NCBI GenBank assembly: GCA_002479245.1 | Contig: DLMG01000250.1 | Location: 1-11,246, forward strand | DNA: 11,246 nt | Reading direction: 5' to 3' | Origin: Verrucomicrobia subdivision 3 bacterium UBA7542 | Lineage (GTDB): Bacteria > Verrucomicrobiota > Verrucomicrobiia > Limisphaerales > UBA11358 | Part shown: positions 1 through 6,397 of the stretch, one piece after another | How positions within the stretch are numbered: position 1 is the stretch's first letter | Layout of the letters: each line of letters opens with the position of its first letter | Made by a program: the position numbers and the translations under genes | The notes under the pieces: model-generated | The model's input: only the letters and a program-made list of their open reading frames with translations | Told to the model about the DNA's origin: nothing | Databases searched by the model: none

Positions 1-399
1 GTGGAAGAGACCCTGACCGCGCGTTCGCCATTGCAACAGCACGATGAAATCGAAAAAGACCTGCGCGAAAAGTGGGAGGACGAACTGGCTGCGGCCATTG
101 AAGCGGAATATCGCCGCCAGCGGGCGGAGGTGCTTTTGCTCGTGCAATGGTGGTTGCGCGACGTTTGGCTGTCCACCCTCCGCAGTAGCACTGCTACGGA
201 GGACGGGCGCACACTTGCCGCCGGCGGAAACCTGCTGAAATTCCCTGAAATTTCCGGTACGGAAGCCGTCGCCCGGCGCATTACGCCACGGCAGGCATTG
301 AAAAATTTGCAAACCCTGGAGCAAACCCAGCGGTTGTTGCACACCAACGTGCAGGAAGCGCTTGCGCTGGAAGTCAGCCTGCTCAAACTTCGTTTTTAA
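1..399 (+). CDS. holB: DNA polymerase III subunit delta' (C-terminal part)
   Basis: Partial gene: the reading frame is open at the left edge, so the GTG at base 1 is probably an internal valine and not the start. The 132 visible residues fit the C-terminal collar domain of the delta' clamp-loader subunit. They show a charged helix, then the hydrophobic helix LLLVQWWLRDVWL (about residues 45-57), then a final helical stretch ending LHTNVQEALALEVSLLKLRF. The 'N-V-x-x-x-L-A-L-E-x-x-L-L-x-L' ending is typical of delta' and related gamma/tau C-termini. Delta' belongs to the clamp loader that places the beta sliding clamp on primed DNA. The N-terminal AAA+ ATPase-like domains, which would confirm the call, lie outside the window. 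The next gene starts 24 bases downstream, so the two are probably co-transcribed. An unrelated helical protein is possible but less likely. Confidence 0.7.
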   Translation: MEETLTARSPLQQHDEIEKDLREKWEDELAAAIEAEYRRQRAEVLLLVQWWLRDVWLSTLRSSTATEDGRTLAAGGNLLKFPEISGTEAVARRITPRQALKNLQTLEQTQRLLHTNVQEALALEVSLLKLRF

Positions 400-423
400 C
401 CGGTTGCGAACGAAATCTCCGCA

Positions 424-1842
424 ATGAGGTCTGAAAAAAAAATCACCGGAATCGGGTTTTACGCGCTCGTATTCGGACTGTTTCTCGGTCTGGCGATTTT
501 GAAGTTTGGCAATCCGGTCATCCTCGACCAAAAAATCACGCCGCCGGTTTCGCCTTCCGAATTTTGGGCGGACGCCTGGCCCCCGCATTGGGGCAACTGG
601 ATTCTGTTGCCGCTGGCATTGACGGGCGCGGCGCTTGTGTTCGCGAGCAAGCCGCGCTGGCCGGGAACACGCCGGCTCTGGCTGCTGCCGTTGCTATGGT
701 TCGGCTGGCAGCTTCTTTCCGCCACGCAAACGGTGGATGGCAATCTCACCGCAACGACGCTTTGTCAATTTGCCGGATGCCTCGCCTGCTATTTCATCGG
801 CGCATTGGTTTTGGGACGCGAGCGCGCATGGCATTGGCTGCTCATCGGGGTGCTGGCGGCGTTTGCATTTTGCCTCGTTCGGGGAATCAACCAGCGGCTT
901 TTTGAGTTTCCAGCGAGCCGCCAATTGTTACTGGAAGGCGAGCGCGCAGGCTGGACCAACATTCCGCCGGCCATGCTGCTGGAAATGAAGCGTAACCAGG
1001 CGGTCATCAACACCAACGGCGTGGATGTGCCCAATCCGGCCATCCTCGCCAAGTTTGCCAAAGGGCGCGTCATGGGCACGTTGGTTTATCCCAATGCCCT
1101 GGCGGGCCTAATTCTGCTGTTACTGCCGGTGTCGCTCGTTTTGGCATTCAACAGCACAAAACGACTGCGACCACCCATTCGCGCGACGGTAATCACACTG
1201 ACCATTTTTCTGGGTGGCGCGGCATTTTTTTGGACCGGCTCGAAGTTGGGTTGGCTGATTGCGATGGTGATTGGCGGCGCGTGCTTATTTCGTTTGCGGT
1301 GGCCGATGCGATTAAAACTGGCAACCCTGACAGGTATTTTGCTGATCGGGCTGGTAATTTTTGCCATACGATTTCACAGCTACTTTGCCGCCGGCGCAAC
1401 CAGTGTCGGCGCCCGGTTTGATTACTGGCGCGCGGCGGTGGAAACCACATTCATGCATCCGCTGCTGGGAACGGGCCCGGGCACTTTTCAACGGCCTTAC
1501 GCACAACTCAAATCGCCCACCGCCGAAATGGCCCGCCTGGCACATAATGACTACCTTGAACAATTTTCGGACTCGGGCATTGTCGGCGGAACGCTCTTTG
1601 GAGCCTGGATTGTGCTTTCGCTGTTGACGATCGGGCGGCGCGTCTGGCGCTCTGGTGATCCGGCCAGCTTCGCCATTTTTCTGGGAGTATTTGCCTGGTT
1701 TATCCAGGGGTTGGGTGAGTTTAGCCTCTATGTTCCGGCACTGGCTTGGACGGCTTTCATCTTATTAGGCTTTCTGCTCGCCACGACCGGAAATCAAATC
1801 GACAAACATCCGATGACCGGTTATTCTGCCTACCGCACATGA
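424..1842 (+). CDS. O-antigen ligase / Wzy-type polymerase family membrane protein
   Basis: A 472-residue, very hydrophobic protein with about ten or more membrane segments (for example residues 11-28, 58-74, 85-99, 115-130, 137-153, 222-242, 255-290, 300-316, 389-404, 415-430, 437-454). The O-antigen ligase/polymerase signature is present: a large loop, SKLGWL (273-278), the R-x-x-Y-W motif (331-335) followed by [11 protein letters not shown] (345-355), and AHNDYLEQ (373-380) with the histidine usually taken as important for glycan transfer from an undecaprenyl-linked donor. Members join sugar chains to lipid A-core, polymerise O-antigen or exopolysaccharide, or glycosylate pilins. The sequence alone cannot say which. 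No glycosyltransferases flank it; it sits between holB and aroQ. No clear Shine-Dalgarno precedes the ATG. The end overlaps aroQ by four bases. Confidence 0.82.
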   Translation: MRSEKKITGIGFYALVFGLFLGLAILKFGNPVILDQKITPPVSPSEFWADAWPPHWGNWILLPLALTGAALVFASKPRWPGTRRLWLLPLLWFGWQLLSATQTVDGNLTATTLCQFAGCLACYFIGALVLGRERAWHWLLIGVLAAFAFCLVRGINQRLFEFPASRQLLLEGERAGWTNIPPAMLLEMKRNQAVINTNGVDVPNPAILAKFAKGRVMGTLVYPNALAGLILLLLPVSLVLAFNSTKRLRPPIRATVITLTIFLGGAAFFWTGSKLGWLIAMVIGGACLFRLRWPMRLKLATLTGILLIGLVIFAIRFHSYFAAGATSVGARFDYWRAAVETTFMHPLLGTGPGTFQRPYAQLKSPTAEMARLAHNDYLEQFSDSGIVGGTLFGAWIVLSLLTIGRRVWRSGDPASFAIFLGVFAWFIQGLGEFSLYVPALAWTAFILLGFLLATTGNQIDKHPMTGYSAYRT

Positions 1843-2285
1843 AAATTCTCTTCCTCAACGGGCCGAATCTGAATCTGTTGGGACAGCGCGAGCCTGAAGT
1901 CTATGGCCGCGTGACTTTGGCTGACATCGAGGCAAAAGTGCGTGAACGTGCCGCACAGTTGAAGGTGGGGATTGATTTCCGGCAATCCAATCTGGAAGGC
2001 GAGCTGGTTGACTGGATTCAGCAGGCAAAGGGGAAATTTGACGTGATTGTCATCAATGCCGCTGCTTACACTCATACCAGCATTGCGCTACGGGACGCGA
2101 TTGCGGCGGTAGGAGTCCCGACTATTGAGATCCACCTCTCAAACGTTCATGCGAGAGAAAAATTCAGACACAAATCGCTCATTGCGCCGGTTTGTTGGGG
2201 GCAAATCACCGGCTTTGGCCAAAAATCTTATATTTTGGCATTAGAAGCATCCGTTGACGTTAACGCTAATAAAAAACAGTCGTAA
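1839..2285 (+). CDS. aroQ: 3-dehydroquinate dehydratase, type II
   Basis: A 148-residue protein, the normal length for the dodecameric type II enzyme, which converts 3-dehydroquinate to 3-dehydroshikimate in the cytoplasmic shikimate pathway. The hallmarks are present: N-terminal [17 protein letters not shown] (7-23) with the active-site lid Arg17 and catalytic Tyr22, [13 protein letters not shown] (49-61), [10 protein letters not shown] (72-81) with Asn73 and His79, and [11 protein letters not shown] (97-107) with His99. The start is the ATG at 1839, because the family begins MKILxLNGPN. It overlaps the stop of the membrane protein gene as ATGA, and there is no Shine-Dalgarno, so translation is probably coupled. 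An upstream in-frame start at 1746 would add 31 residues that translate the end of the previous gene and is rejected. In many bacteria aroQ lies just before accB-accC, as here. The tail ([10 protein letters not shown]) is a short unconserved extension. Confidence 0.96.
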   Translation: MKILFLNGPNLNLLGQREPEVYGRVTLADIEAKVRERAAQLKVGIDFRQSNLEGELVDWIQQAKGKFDVIVINAAAYTHTSIALRDAIAAVGVPTIEIHLSNVHAREKFRHKSLIAPVCWGQITGFGQKSYILALEASVDVNANKKQS

Positions 2286-2347
2286 AAATGTATTTTTATG
2301 GCAATCTTATCGGTTTTTATTTGATTTAAATTTTTCTATTTTGTGAC

Positions 2348-2376
2348 TTGACGATAATCATTCAAATGGTTAGGAT
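2348..2376 (+). promoter_or_regulatory. Predicted sigma-70-type promoter of accB-accC
   Basis: TTGACG (2348-2353), a 17-bp spacer, and TAGGAT (2371-2376). This is 5/6 to the -35 consensus and 4/6 to the -10, with ideal spacing, in the AT-rich spacer before accB. Transcription would start near 2383, leaving a leader of about 100 nt. The arms GGTTA (2368-2372) and TAACC (2378-2382) form a 15-bp inverted repeat over the -10 box, which could be a repressor site. Confidence 0.6.
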
Positions 2377-2384
2377 TTAACCCA

Positions 2385-2403
2385 GCTTAATAATAAGTTA
2401 AGC
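2385..2403 (+). promoter_or_regulatory. Small hairpin at the start of the accB leader
   Basis: Perfect 6-bp arms GCTTAA (2385-2390) and TTAAGC (2398-2403) with a 7-nt loop, beginning about two bases after the predicted transcription start. It could be an RNA hairpin or a DNA operator half of unknown use. The stem is weak and AT-rich. Confidence 0.35.
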
Positions 2404-2421
2404 ATAGTCAGACTTTGGATG

Positions 2422-2453
2422 CTGTTTTTTGGGTTATTTAGGATAAAAAACAG
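2422..2453 (+). promoter_or_regulatory. 9-bp inverted repeat in the accB leader
   Basis: Arms CTGTTTTTT (2422-2430) and AAAAAACAG (2445-2453) are perfectly complementary over 9 bp with a 14-nt loop. The repeat ends 31 nt before the accB start. It could form a stem in the leader RNA or serve as a protein-binding site. The same AAAAAACAG word also occurs at 2271-2279 at the end of aroQ. Its role is unknown. Confidence 0.4.
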
Positions 2454-2484
2454 GAATTTGAGTTTACTTTAACGAAAACGTACT

Positions 2485-2952
2485 GTGGATATAAAAGATA
2501 TTAAAGCCATCGTTGACCTGATGAAGAAGAATTCCATTACGGAGTTCGAGTTAGAACGTCAGGATTCAAAAATCAGGCTCAAACGTGGTTCCAACGGCGG
2601 TGTGCCTGTCGTTCAGTACGATGAACCAATAGCTGGTGGCGGCGCTCCAGTTTTACTGCCTGTCGCTGTCCCATCGGCACCGGTTGGCACACCACTGATT
2701 CCCGCCACGAACGAAATTGAGGTCAAATCGCCAATGATTGGCACTTTTTATCGCGCACCATCCCCTGAGGCCGCAAGCTACGTTGAGATTGGAACCGAAA
2801 TAAGTCCCGAATCCGTCGTATGCATCATCGAAGCGATGAAAGTGATGAATGAAATCAAAGCTGAAGTCAAAGGCGTAATCACTCAGGTTCTGGTGGAAAA
2901 CGCCAAGCCGGTGGAGTTCGGCCAGCCGTTGTTCAAAGTGCGGCCGGCCTGA
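2485..2952 (+). CDS. accB: Biotin carboxyl carrier protein of acetyl-CoA carboxylase
   Basis: A 155-residue BCCP, the usual size. The N-terminal part (1-35, beginning VDIKDIKAIVDLMKKNSITE) matches the conserved BCCP head that contacts biotin carboxylase. A flexible Pro/Ala/Val linker (about 38-75) follows. The C-terminal biotinyl domain (about 77-153) contains SPMIGTFYRAPSPEA and the biotin-attachment motif EAMKVM, with Lys119 the biotinylated residue. In the cytoplasmic complex it carries CO2 on biotin from AccC to the carboxyltransferase, making malonyl-CoA for fatty acid synthesis. The GTG at 2485 is chosen because the family begins at M-D-I-(K/R)-x-I; no ATG or better start lies upstream. 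No Shine-Dalgarno is visible. It is followed after 50 bp by accC, the usual pairing. Confidence 0.96.
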   Translation: MDIKDIKAIVDLMKKNSITEFELERQDSKIRLKRGSNGGVPVVQYDEPIAGGGAPVLLPVAVPSAPVGTPLIPATNEIEVKSPMIGTFYRAPSPEAASYVEIGTEISPESVVCIIEAMKVMNEIKAEVKGVITQVLVENAKPVEFGQPLFKVRPA

Positions 2953-3002
2953 CTTCGGCGACGGAAACATTCGTTAATCCTGTTTGCTTTCACTGAAAGC
3001 CC

Positions 3003-4385
3003 ATGTTTGAAAAAATTCTGGTCGCCAATCGCGGCGAGATAGCCGTTCGGATCATCCGCGCTTGCAAAGAATTGAACATCCGCACTGTGGCCGTTTATTC
3101 GGAAGCGGATGCCAATTCCATGCACGTGCAACTGGCCGATGAGGCCATTTGCATCGGCAAAGCGGCGGCGGCGGAAAGTTATTTACGCATTGACCGCATC
3201 ATCAGCGCAGCGGAAGTCACGGATGTGGACGCGATTCATCCCGGCTACGGTTTTCTTTCGGAAAATGCACATTTCGCCGAGGTTTGCGAGAGTTGCAACA
3301 TTCGTTTTATCGGCCCAAATCCGCGCACGATGCAGGCGCTGGCCGACAAAGCGCTCAGCCGCGCACTGGCCAAAAAAGCCGGCGTGCCGTTGCCGCCAGG
3401 ATCGGACGGCGTTGTTGAAAAGGAGCCGGAGGCCCTGACCATCGCCAAACACATCGGGTATCCGGTAATGATCAAAGCCATTGCCGGCGGCGGCGGACGC
3501 GGGATGCGTGTGGCGCACAATGACATTTCGCTCGTGAAAGGTTATCACACAGCGCGAAATGAAGCGGAAAAGGCATTTGGCAATTCCGGGGTCTATATCG
3601 AGAAATACATCGAGAATCCGCATCATATCGAAATTCAGATTCTCGGTGACCAAAAGGGCCGCATTATTCATCTGGGCGAACGTGATTGTTCCGTTCAACG
3701 CCGCAACCAAAAACTTATCGAAGAAGCGCCGTCGCCATTGCTCGAGTATAAATTCCGCAAATTGCGCGACAAAATCGGCAAGGCTGCCGTGAAAATCGCT
3801 GAGGCCGCACACTATACCAACGCCGGCACCGTCGAATTCATCGTGGACAATCACGGTAATTTTTATTTCCTCGAAGTCAACAAGCGGATTCAAGTCGAGC
3901 ACCCGGTCACCGAGGAAGTCACGGGCATTGATCTCGTGCGCTATCAAATCCTGCTGGCGATGGGCGAGCTGCTGCAACATTCGCAAGGTGACATTCAAAT
4001 CAAAGGTCACGCCATCGAATGTCGCATTAATGCCGAAGACCCGTTTGATGATTTCCGTCCCAGCCCGGGGCGGATTGAGATGTATTTTCAACCCGGCGGC
4101 CGCGGCGTGCGCGTGGACACACATGCTTACGCAGGTTACACGATCCCATCGGCGTACGACTCAATGATTGGCAAGCTTATCACCACGGGCAAAGACCGGC
4201 GGGAGGCGATGGATCGCATGAACCGGGCGCTCGCCGAATATATGATTACTGGCATTAAAACCACAGTGTCCTTCCAGCAAGCCATCATGCAGGACCCGAA
4301 TTTCCGGCGTGGCGTTTATTCAACCGGTTTCGTCGAACAATTGCTCGGCGGCGCACGGCGTGAATTGATTGAGGAAAAGACTTGA
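3003..4385 (+). CDS. accC: Acetyl-CoA carboxylase, biotin carboxylase subunit
   Basis: A 460-residue ATP-grasp enzyme, close to the usual 445-450. It carboxylates biotin on AccB with ATP and bicarbonate. The N-terminal domain begins MFEKILVANRGEIAVRIIRA and contains HPGYGFLSEN (79-88). The ATP-grasp part has Lys158 in VMIKA, the glycine loop AGGGGRGMR (161-169), EKYIENPHHIEIQ (200-212), and ERDCSVQRRNQKLIEEAPSP (226-245). The catalytic stretch FLEVNKRIQVEHP (289-301) keeps Glu291, Asn293 and Arg295. The C-terminal domain carries ECRINAEDP and YDSMIGKLI. One oddity is Lys294, where family members I know have Thr or Ala (NTRIQVEHP / NARIQVEHP). The closing residues (about 448-460) are a variable charged tail. 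The start is the canonical MFxKILVANRGEIA, with only a weak GAAAG before it. It is almost certainly co-transcribed with accB. Confidence 0.97.
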   Translation: MFEKILVANRGEIAVRIIRACKELNIRTVAVYSEADANSMHVQLADEAICIGKAAAAESYLRIDRIISAAEVTDVDAIHPGYGFLSENAHFAEVCESCNIRFIGPNPRTMQALADKALSRALAKKAGVPLPPGSDGVVEKEPEALTIAKHIGYPVMIKAIAGGGGRGMRVAHNDISLVKGYHTARNEAEKAFGNSGVYIEKYIENPHHIEIQILGDQKGRIIHLGERDCSVQRRNQKLIEEAPSPLLEYKFRKLRDKIGKAAVKIAEAAHYTNAGTVEFIVDNHGNFYFLEVNKRIQVEHPVTEEVTGIDLVRYQILLAMGELLQHSQGDIQIKGHAIECRINAEDPFDDFRPSPGRIEMYFQPGGRGVRVDTHAYAGYTIPSAYDSMIGKLITTGKDRREAMDRMNRALAEYMITGIKTTVSFQQAIMQDPNFRRGVYSTGFVEQLLGGARRELIEEKT

Positions 4386-4433
4386 TGGCGGGTTGGGTGC
4401 CAACAGTCCTCCCCGGTATTACCAGAAATATAT

Positions 4434-4461
4434 TTGACAGCCGCCGTCCGCCGTTTATCTT
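4434..4461 (+). promoter_or_regulatory. Predicted promoter of the Ala/Pro-rich protein-trxA-pilC-like cluster
   Basis: TTGACA (4434-4439, perfect -35), a 16-bp GC-rich spacer, and TATCTT (4456-4461, 4/6 to the -10 consensus). The predicted transcription start is about 4468, only about 9 nt before the ATG at 4477, so the leader is too short for a normal Shine-Dalgarno. A small hairpin at 4392-4404 (GTTGG/CCAAC, 3-nt loop) lies upstream, after accC. It has no T tract, so a terminator is not supported. Confidence 0.6.
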
Positions 4462-4476
4462 GAACCACTAAATACT

Positions 4477-4920
4477 ATGGCTGACATTCCCTCGAACATA
4501 CCAGGCGCGCCCGCAGGCGCTGTGCCACCGGTAAAAAAAGAAACCGGCAAGGTCCAACCCAAAAAAGAAACCGTCCGAATCAATTTGCCGCCGAAACCAT
4601 CCACGGCGCCAACCATCAAACTGCCGACGCTGCCGCCCGGCGGTCCTACCGGCGCTCCAAGCGTGGTACCATTGTCAAGCGGCGCGGCAAAAGCGCCATC
4701 GGCGCCTACTGCTGCCGCGCCACGAGCCGCTACTGCTACCGCTGCTGCGCCCGTAGCTCAAACACGCTCCGCTCCGGCGGTTCAAAGAGTGGCGCCGGCC
4801 GCCGCTCCCACGTTTGGCGCGCTCGACAACATTCTGGTCATCGCCGCGGTTGTGGCTGGATTGTTTGCCGCCGGCACTGTGGTCTGGATGTTCCTGATCC
4901 TCAAAAATGCAATCGGCTGA
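4477..4920 (+). CDS. Ala/Pro-rich protein with a C-terminal membrane anchor, function unknown
   Basis: A 147-residue protein with no family I can name. Residues 1-113 are low-complexity, rich in Ala, Pro, Thr and Lys, with no predicted globular core. A basic motif occurs twice (KKETGKVQP at 20-28 and KKETVRINLPPKP at 29-41), followed by APTIKLPTLPPGG (44-56). Residues 117-142 (LDNILVIAAVVAGLFAAGTVVWMFLI) form one clear hydrophobic membrane span, leaving a five-residue tail, so it resembles a tail-anchored protein with a disordered soluble domain. Its start follows a good promoter, and the lack of stops over this length with its own promoter supports a real gene. trxA begins 52 bp downstream. 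A scaffold or envelope-related role is only a guess. The composition-biased segment makes homology calls unreliable. Confidence 0.75.
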   Translation: MADIPSNIPGAPAGAVPPVKKETGKVQPKKETVRINLPPKPSTAPTIKLPTLPPGGPTGAPSVVPLSSGAAKAPSAPTAAAPRAATATAAAPVAQTRSAPAVQRVAPAAAPTFGALDNILVIAAVVAGLFAAGTVVWMFLILKNAIG

Positions 4921-4972
4921 AACCGGTTTTGACCGAATTGTTTTTCGTGCCCAAAACCATTCCATTTGACGT

Positions 4973-5305
4973 ATGGCTTCTCCATTAATCGTCACGCTCA
5001 CGCAGGACAATTTCGCGCAGCAGGTTTTGCAATCGCCGGTGCCCGTGCTCGTTGATTTCTGGGCCGAATGGTGCGGCCCGTGCAAAATGATCGCGCCGCT
5101 CCTTGACGAACTGGCCGACGAATACGATGGCAAGGTGAAAATCGGCAAAGTGAATATTGACGAACATCAGTCGCTCGCCACCGAGTATGGCATCCGCGCC
5201 ATACCTACGCTGCTGCTTTTTAACAAGGGCGAAATCGCCGAGCAAATGGTTGGCGCCAAGAGCCGGCGCGATTTCAAGGCCAGCCTGGATCGCGTCGCGG
5301 CCTGA
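4973..5305 (+). CDS. trxA: Thioredoxin
   Basis: A 110-residue protein of standard thioredoxin length and layout, with no signal peptide, so it is cytoplasmic. The active site is [14 protein letters not shown] (29-42) with redox cysteines Cys34 and Cys37; the buried Asp28 (LVDFW) and cis-Pro78 (IRAIPTL) are present. The conserved VDIDE-like segment appears as [16 protein letters not shown] (59-74). It reduces disulfides in enzymes such as ribonucleotide reductase and methionine sulfoxide reductase and is recycled by thioredoxin reductase, which is not in the window. The ATG at 4973 gives the usual short N-terminus. No Shine-Dalgarno is visible. The 52-bp gap before it includes a 10-bp palindrome at 4920-4929 and a weak CGGT/ACCG hairpin but no strong terminator, so it may be read from the promoter at 4434. 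Confidence 0.96.
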   Translation: MASPLIVTLTQDNFAQQVLQSPVPVLVDFWAEWCGPCKMIAPLLDELADEYDGKVKIGKVNIDEHQSLATEYGIRAIPTLLLFNKGEIAEQMVGAKSRRDFKASLDRVAA

Positions 5306-5315
5306 CCGCTGCCGG

Positions 5316-5330
5316 TCCCGCGAGGCGGGA
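5316..5330 (+). promoter_or_regulatory. Hairpin over the ribosome-binding region of the GspF/PilC-like gene
   Basis: Perfect GC-rich arms TCCCGC (5316-5321) and GCGGGA (5325-5330) with the 3-nt loop GAG. It ends two bases before the ATG at 5333. The only Shine-Dalgarno-like sequence (GAGG, 5322-5325) lies in the loop and the first stem base. If it folds in the mRNA it would shield the initiation region, and ribosomes finishing trxA 11 bases upstream could open it. There is no T tract, so it is not a typical terminator. Confidence 0.5.
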
Positions 5331-5332
5331 TT

Positions 5333-6355
5333 ATGCCGCTTATCGTCACGCCCCGCCAATTCACCCAGCGTGCCGAGTTGTACCACCAACTCAACCAGCT
5401 CACGGCCGCCGGAATCCCCATCGTTCGCGCATTGGAGCAAATCAAACGCAACCCTCCCGCTCCTTCGTTCCACGAGCCGTTGCAACGCCTGCTCGATGAA
5501 CTCGCCAAGGGCGCGACGCTGGCCGAATCATTGCAGGCGCTCGACTGGCTGCCCGCGTTCGACCTGGCGTTGATCACGGCTGGCGAGCAAAGCGGTCGGC
5601 TCGATACCTGTTTCCGCATGCTCGCCGATTACTACAACGACCGCGCCCGCGTCATCAAGCAGGTGATAGCCCAACTTATTTATCCCGTCGGATTGATTCA
5701 TTTTGCCGCCTTCATTTTTTTAATTGTGCTTCCGTTCGCCGGATCACAGTTCAATGCCAGCCTGCCCCTGCTTTGCGCCAAAGCTGCGCTCATTCTCTCC
5801 CCGTTTTATGGCGCCGTCGCCCTGATGATTTACGCCTCGCAAAGCAAACACGGCGAAAACTGGCGTGCAGTAATGGAATCCCTGTTGCGACCGGTTCCAA
5901 TCCTCGGCACGGCACGGCATTATCTCGCCCTGTCCCGGCTGGCAGCGGCGCTTGAAGCGCTCATCAGCGCCGGGGTCAACATCTTTGAGGCTTGGGACCT
6001 GGCTGCCACTGCCAGCGGCTCGCCGGCCTTGCGTCGGGCCGTCGCCGCCTGGAAATCGCGCGTGGTTGCCGGCCAAATGCCGTCCGAGGCCGTGCGCCTC
6101 TGCCCGCTGTTCCCGGGAACCTTCGCCAACCTTTACGCCAGCGGCGAGGTCAGCGGCAAACTGGATGATTCGCTCCGCCAGCTAAACCGGATCTACAATG
6201 AGGACGGCACGCGCAAGCTGAACGCCTTCGCCACTTGGATGCCGCGGCTCGTTTATATGCTGGTCGCGTTGATGATCGCTTACAAAGTCATCCAGTTCTG
6301 GGCTGGCCTCTATGGTCCACACAGCGACCTTTCCAATGTTCTGAAAGGATTTTAA
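5333..6355 (+). CDS. Type II secretion/type IV pilus inner-membrane platform protein (GspF/PilC family)
   Basis: A 340-residue protein with two T2SSF domains (about 12-135 and 197-325). Each is a helical bundle ending in membrane spans (about 115-137, 147-167, 302-325). Family signatures appear in both repeats: LTAAGIPIVRALEQI with ITAGEQSGRLD (81-91), and ISAGVNIFEAWDLA (211-224) with YASGEVSGKLDDSL (268-281). GspF/PilC proteins sit in the inner membrane and connect the assembly ATPase to the growing pseudopilus or pilus. At 340 residues it is shorter than the usual ~400 and lacks the N-terminal cytoplasmic lead of most PilC proteins. No pilin, ATPase, secretin or other secretion gene is adjacent, so it is isolated from the rest of any machine. 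It begins 27 bp after trxA and has a GAGG partly hidden in a hairpin. Confidence 0.88.
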   Translation: MPLIVTPRQFTQRAELYHQLNQLTAAGIPIVRALEQIKRNPPAPSFHEPLQRLLDELAKGATLAESLQALDWLPAFDLALITAGEQSGRLDTCFRMLADYYNDRARVIKQVIAQLIYPVGLIHFAAFIFLIVLPFAGSQFNASLPLLCAKAALILSPFYGAVALMIYASQSKHGENWRAVMESLLRPVPILGTARHYLALSRLAAALEALISAGVNIFEAWDLAATASGSPALRRAVAAWKSRVVAGQMPSEAVRLCPLFPGTFANLYASGEVSGKLDDSLRQLNRIYNEDGTRKLNAFATWMPRLVYMLVALMIAYKVIQFWAGLYGPHSDLSNVLKGF

Positions 6356-6362
6356 TTCCGCT

Positions 6363-6391
6363 TTGCGCGCCGGACTGTTGCCCATTACTTT
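6363..6391 (+). promoter_or_regulatory. Possible promoter of the PLP-enzyme gene, leaderless type
   Basis: TTGCGC (6363-6368), a 17-bp spacer, and TACTTT (6386-6391). Each box is about 4/6 to consensus, with ideal spacing. The predicted transcription start falls at about 6398, exactly the ATG. No Shine-Dalgarno is present. Weaker than the other promoters here; readthrough from the upstream gene (42-bp gap) is an alternative. Confidence 0.35.
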
Positions 6392-6397
6392 CGCCGC

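Larger units (their letters stand above)
2286..2484. other. AT-rich intergenic region and accB leader
   Basis: A 199-bp spacer visibly poorer in G+C than the coding DNA around it, especially about 2283-2345. No coding potential was seen. It contains an AT hairpin next to the aroQ stop (arms TAAAAA 2283-2288 and TTTTTA 2293-2298), a promoter (2348-2376), a palindrome over its -10 box, and two hairpins in the predicted 5' untranslated leader. No GC-rich stem followed by a T tract was seen, so a standard intrinsic terminator for aroQ is not evident. The AT-rich stretch above the -35 could act as an UP element; this is inference. Confidence 0.6.

Noticed and set aside
3183..4124. 313-codon open frame on the - strand
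   Set aside because: It lies wholly inside accC, which is unmistakable on the + strand, and the translation resembles no protein family.
4920..4945. Intrinsic terminator after the Ala/Pro-rich gene
   Set aside because: The palindrome AAACCGGTTT has no loop and the CGGT/ACCG stem is only 4 bp before a short T run, too weak to call.
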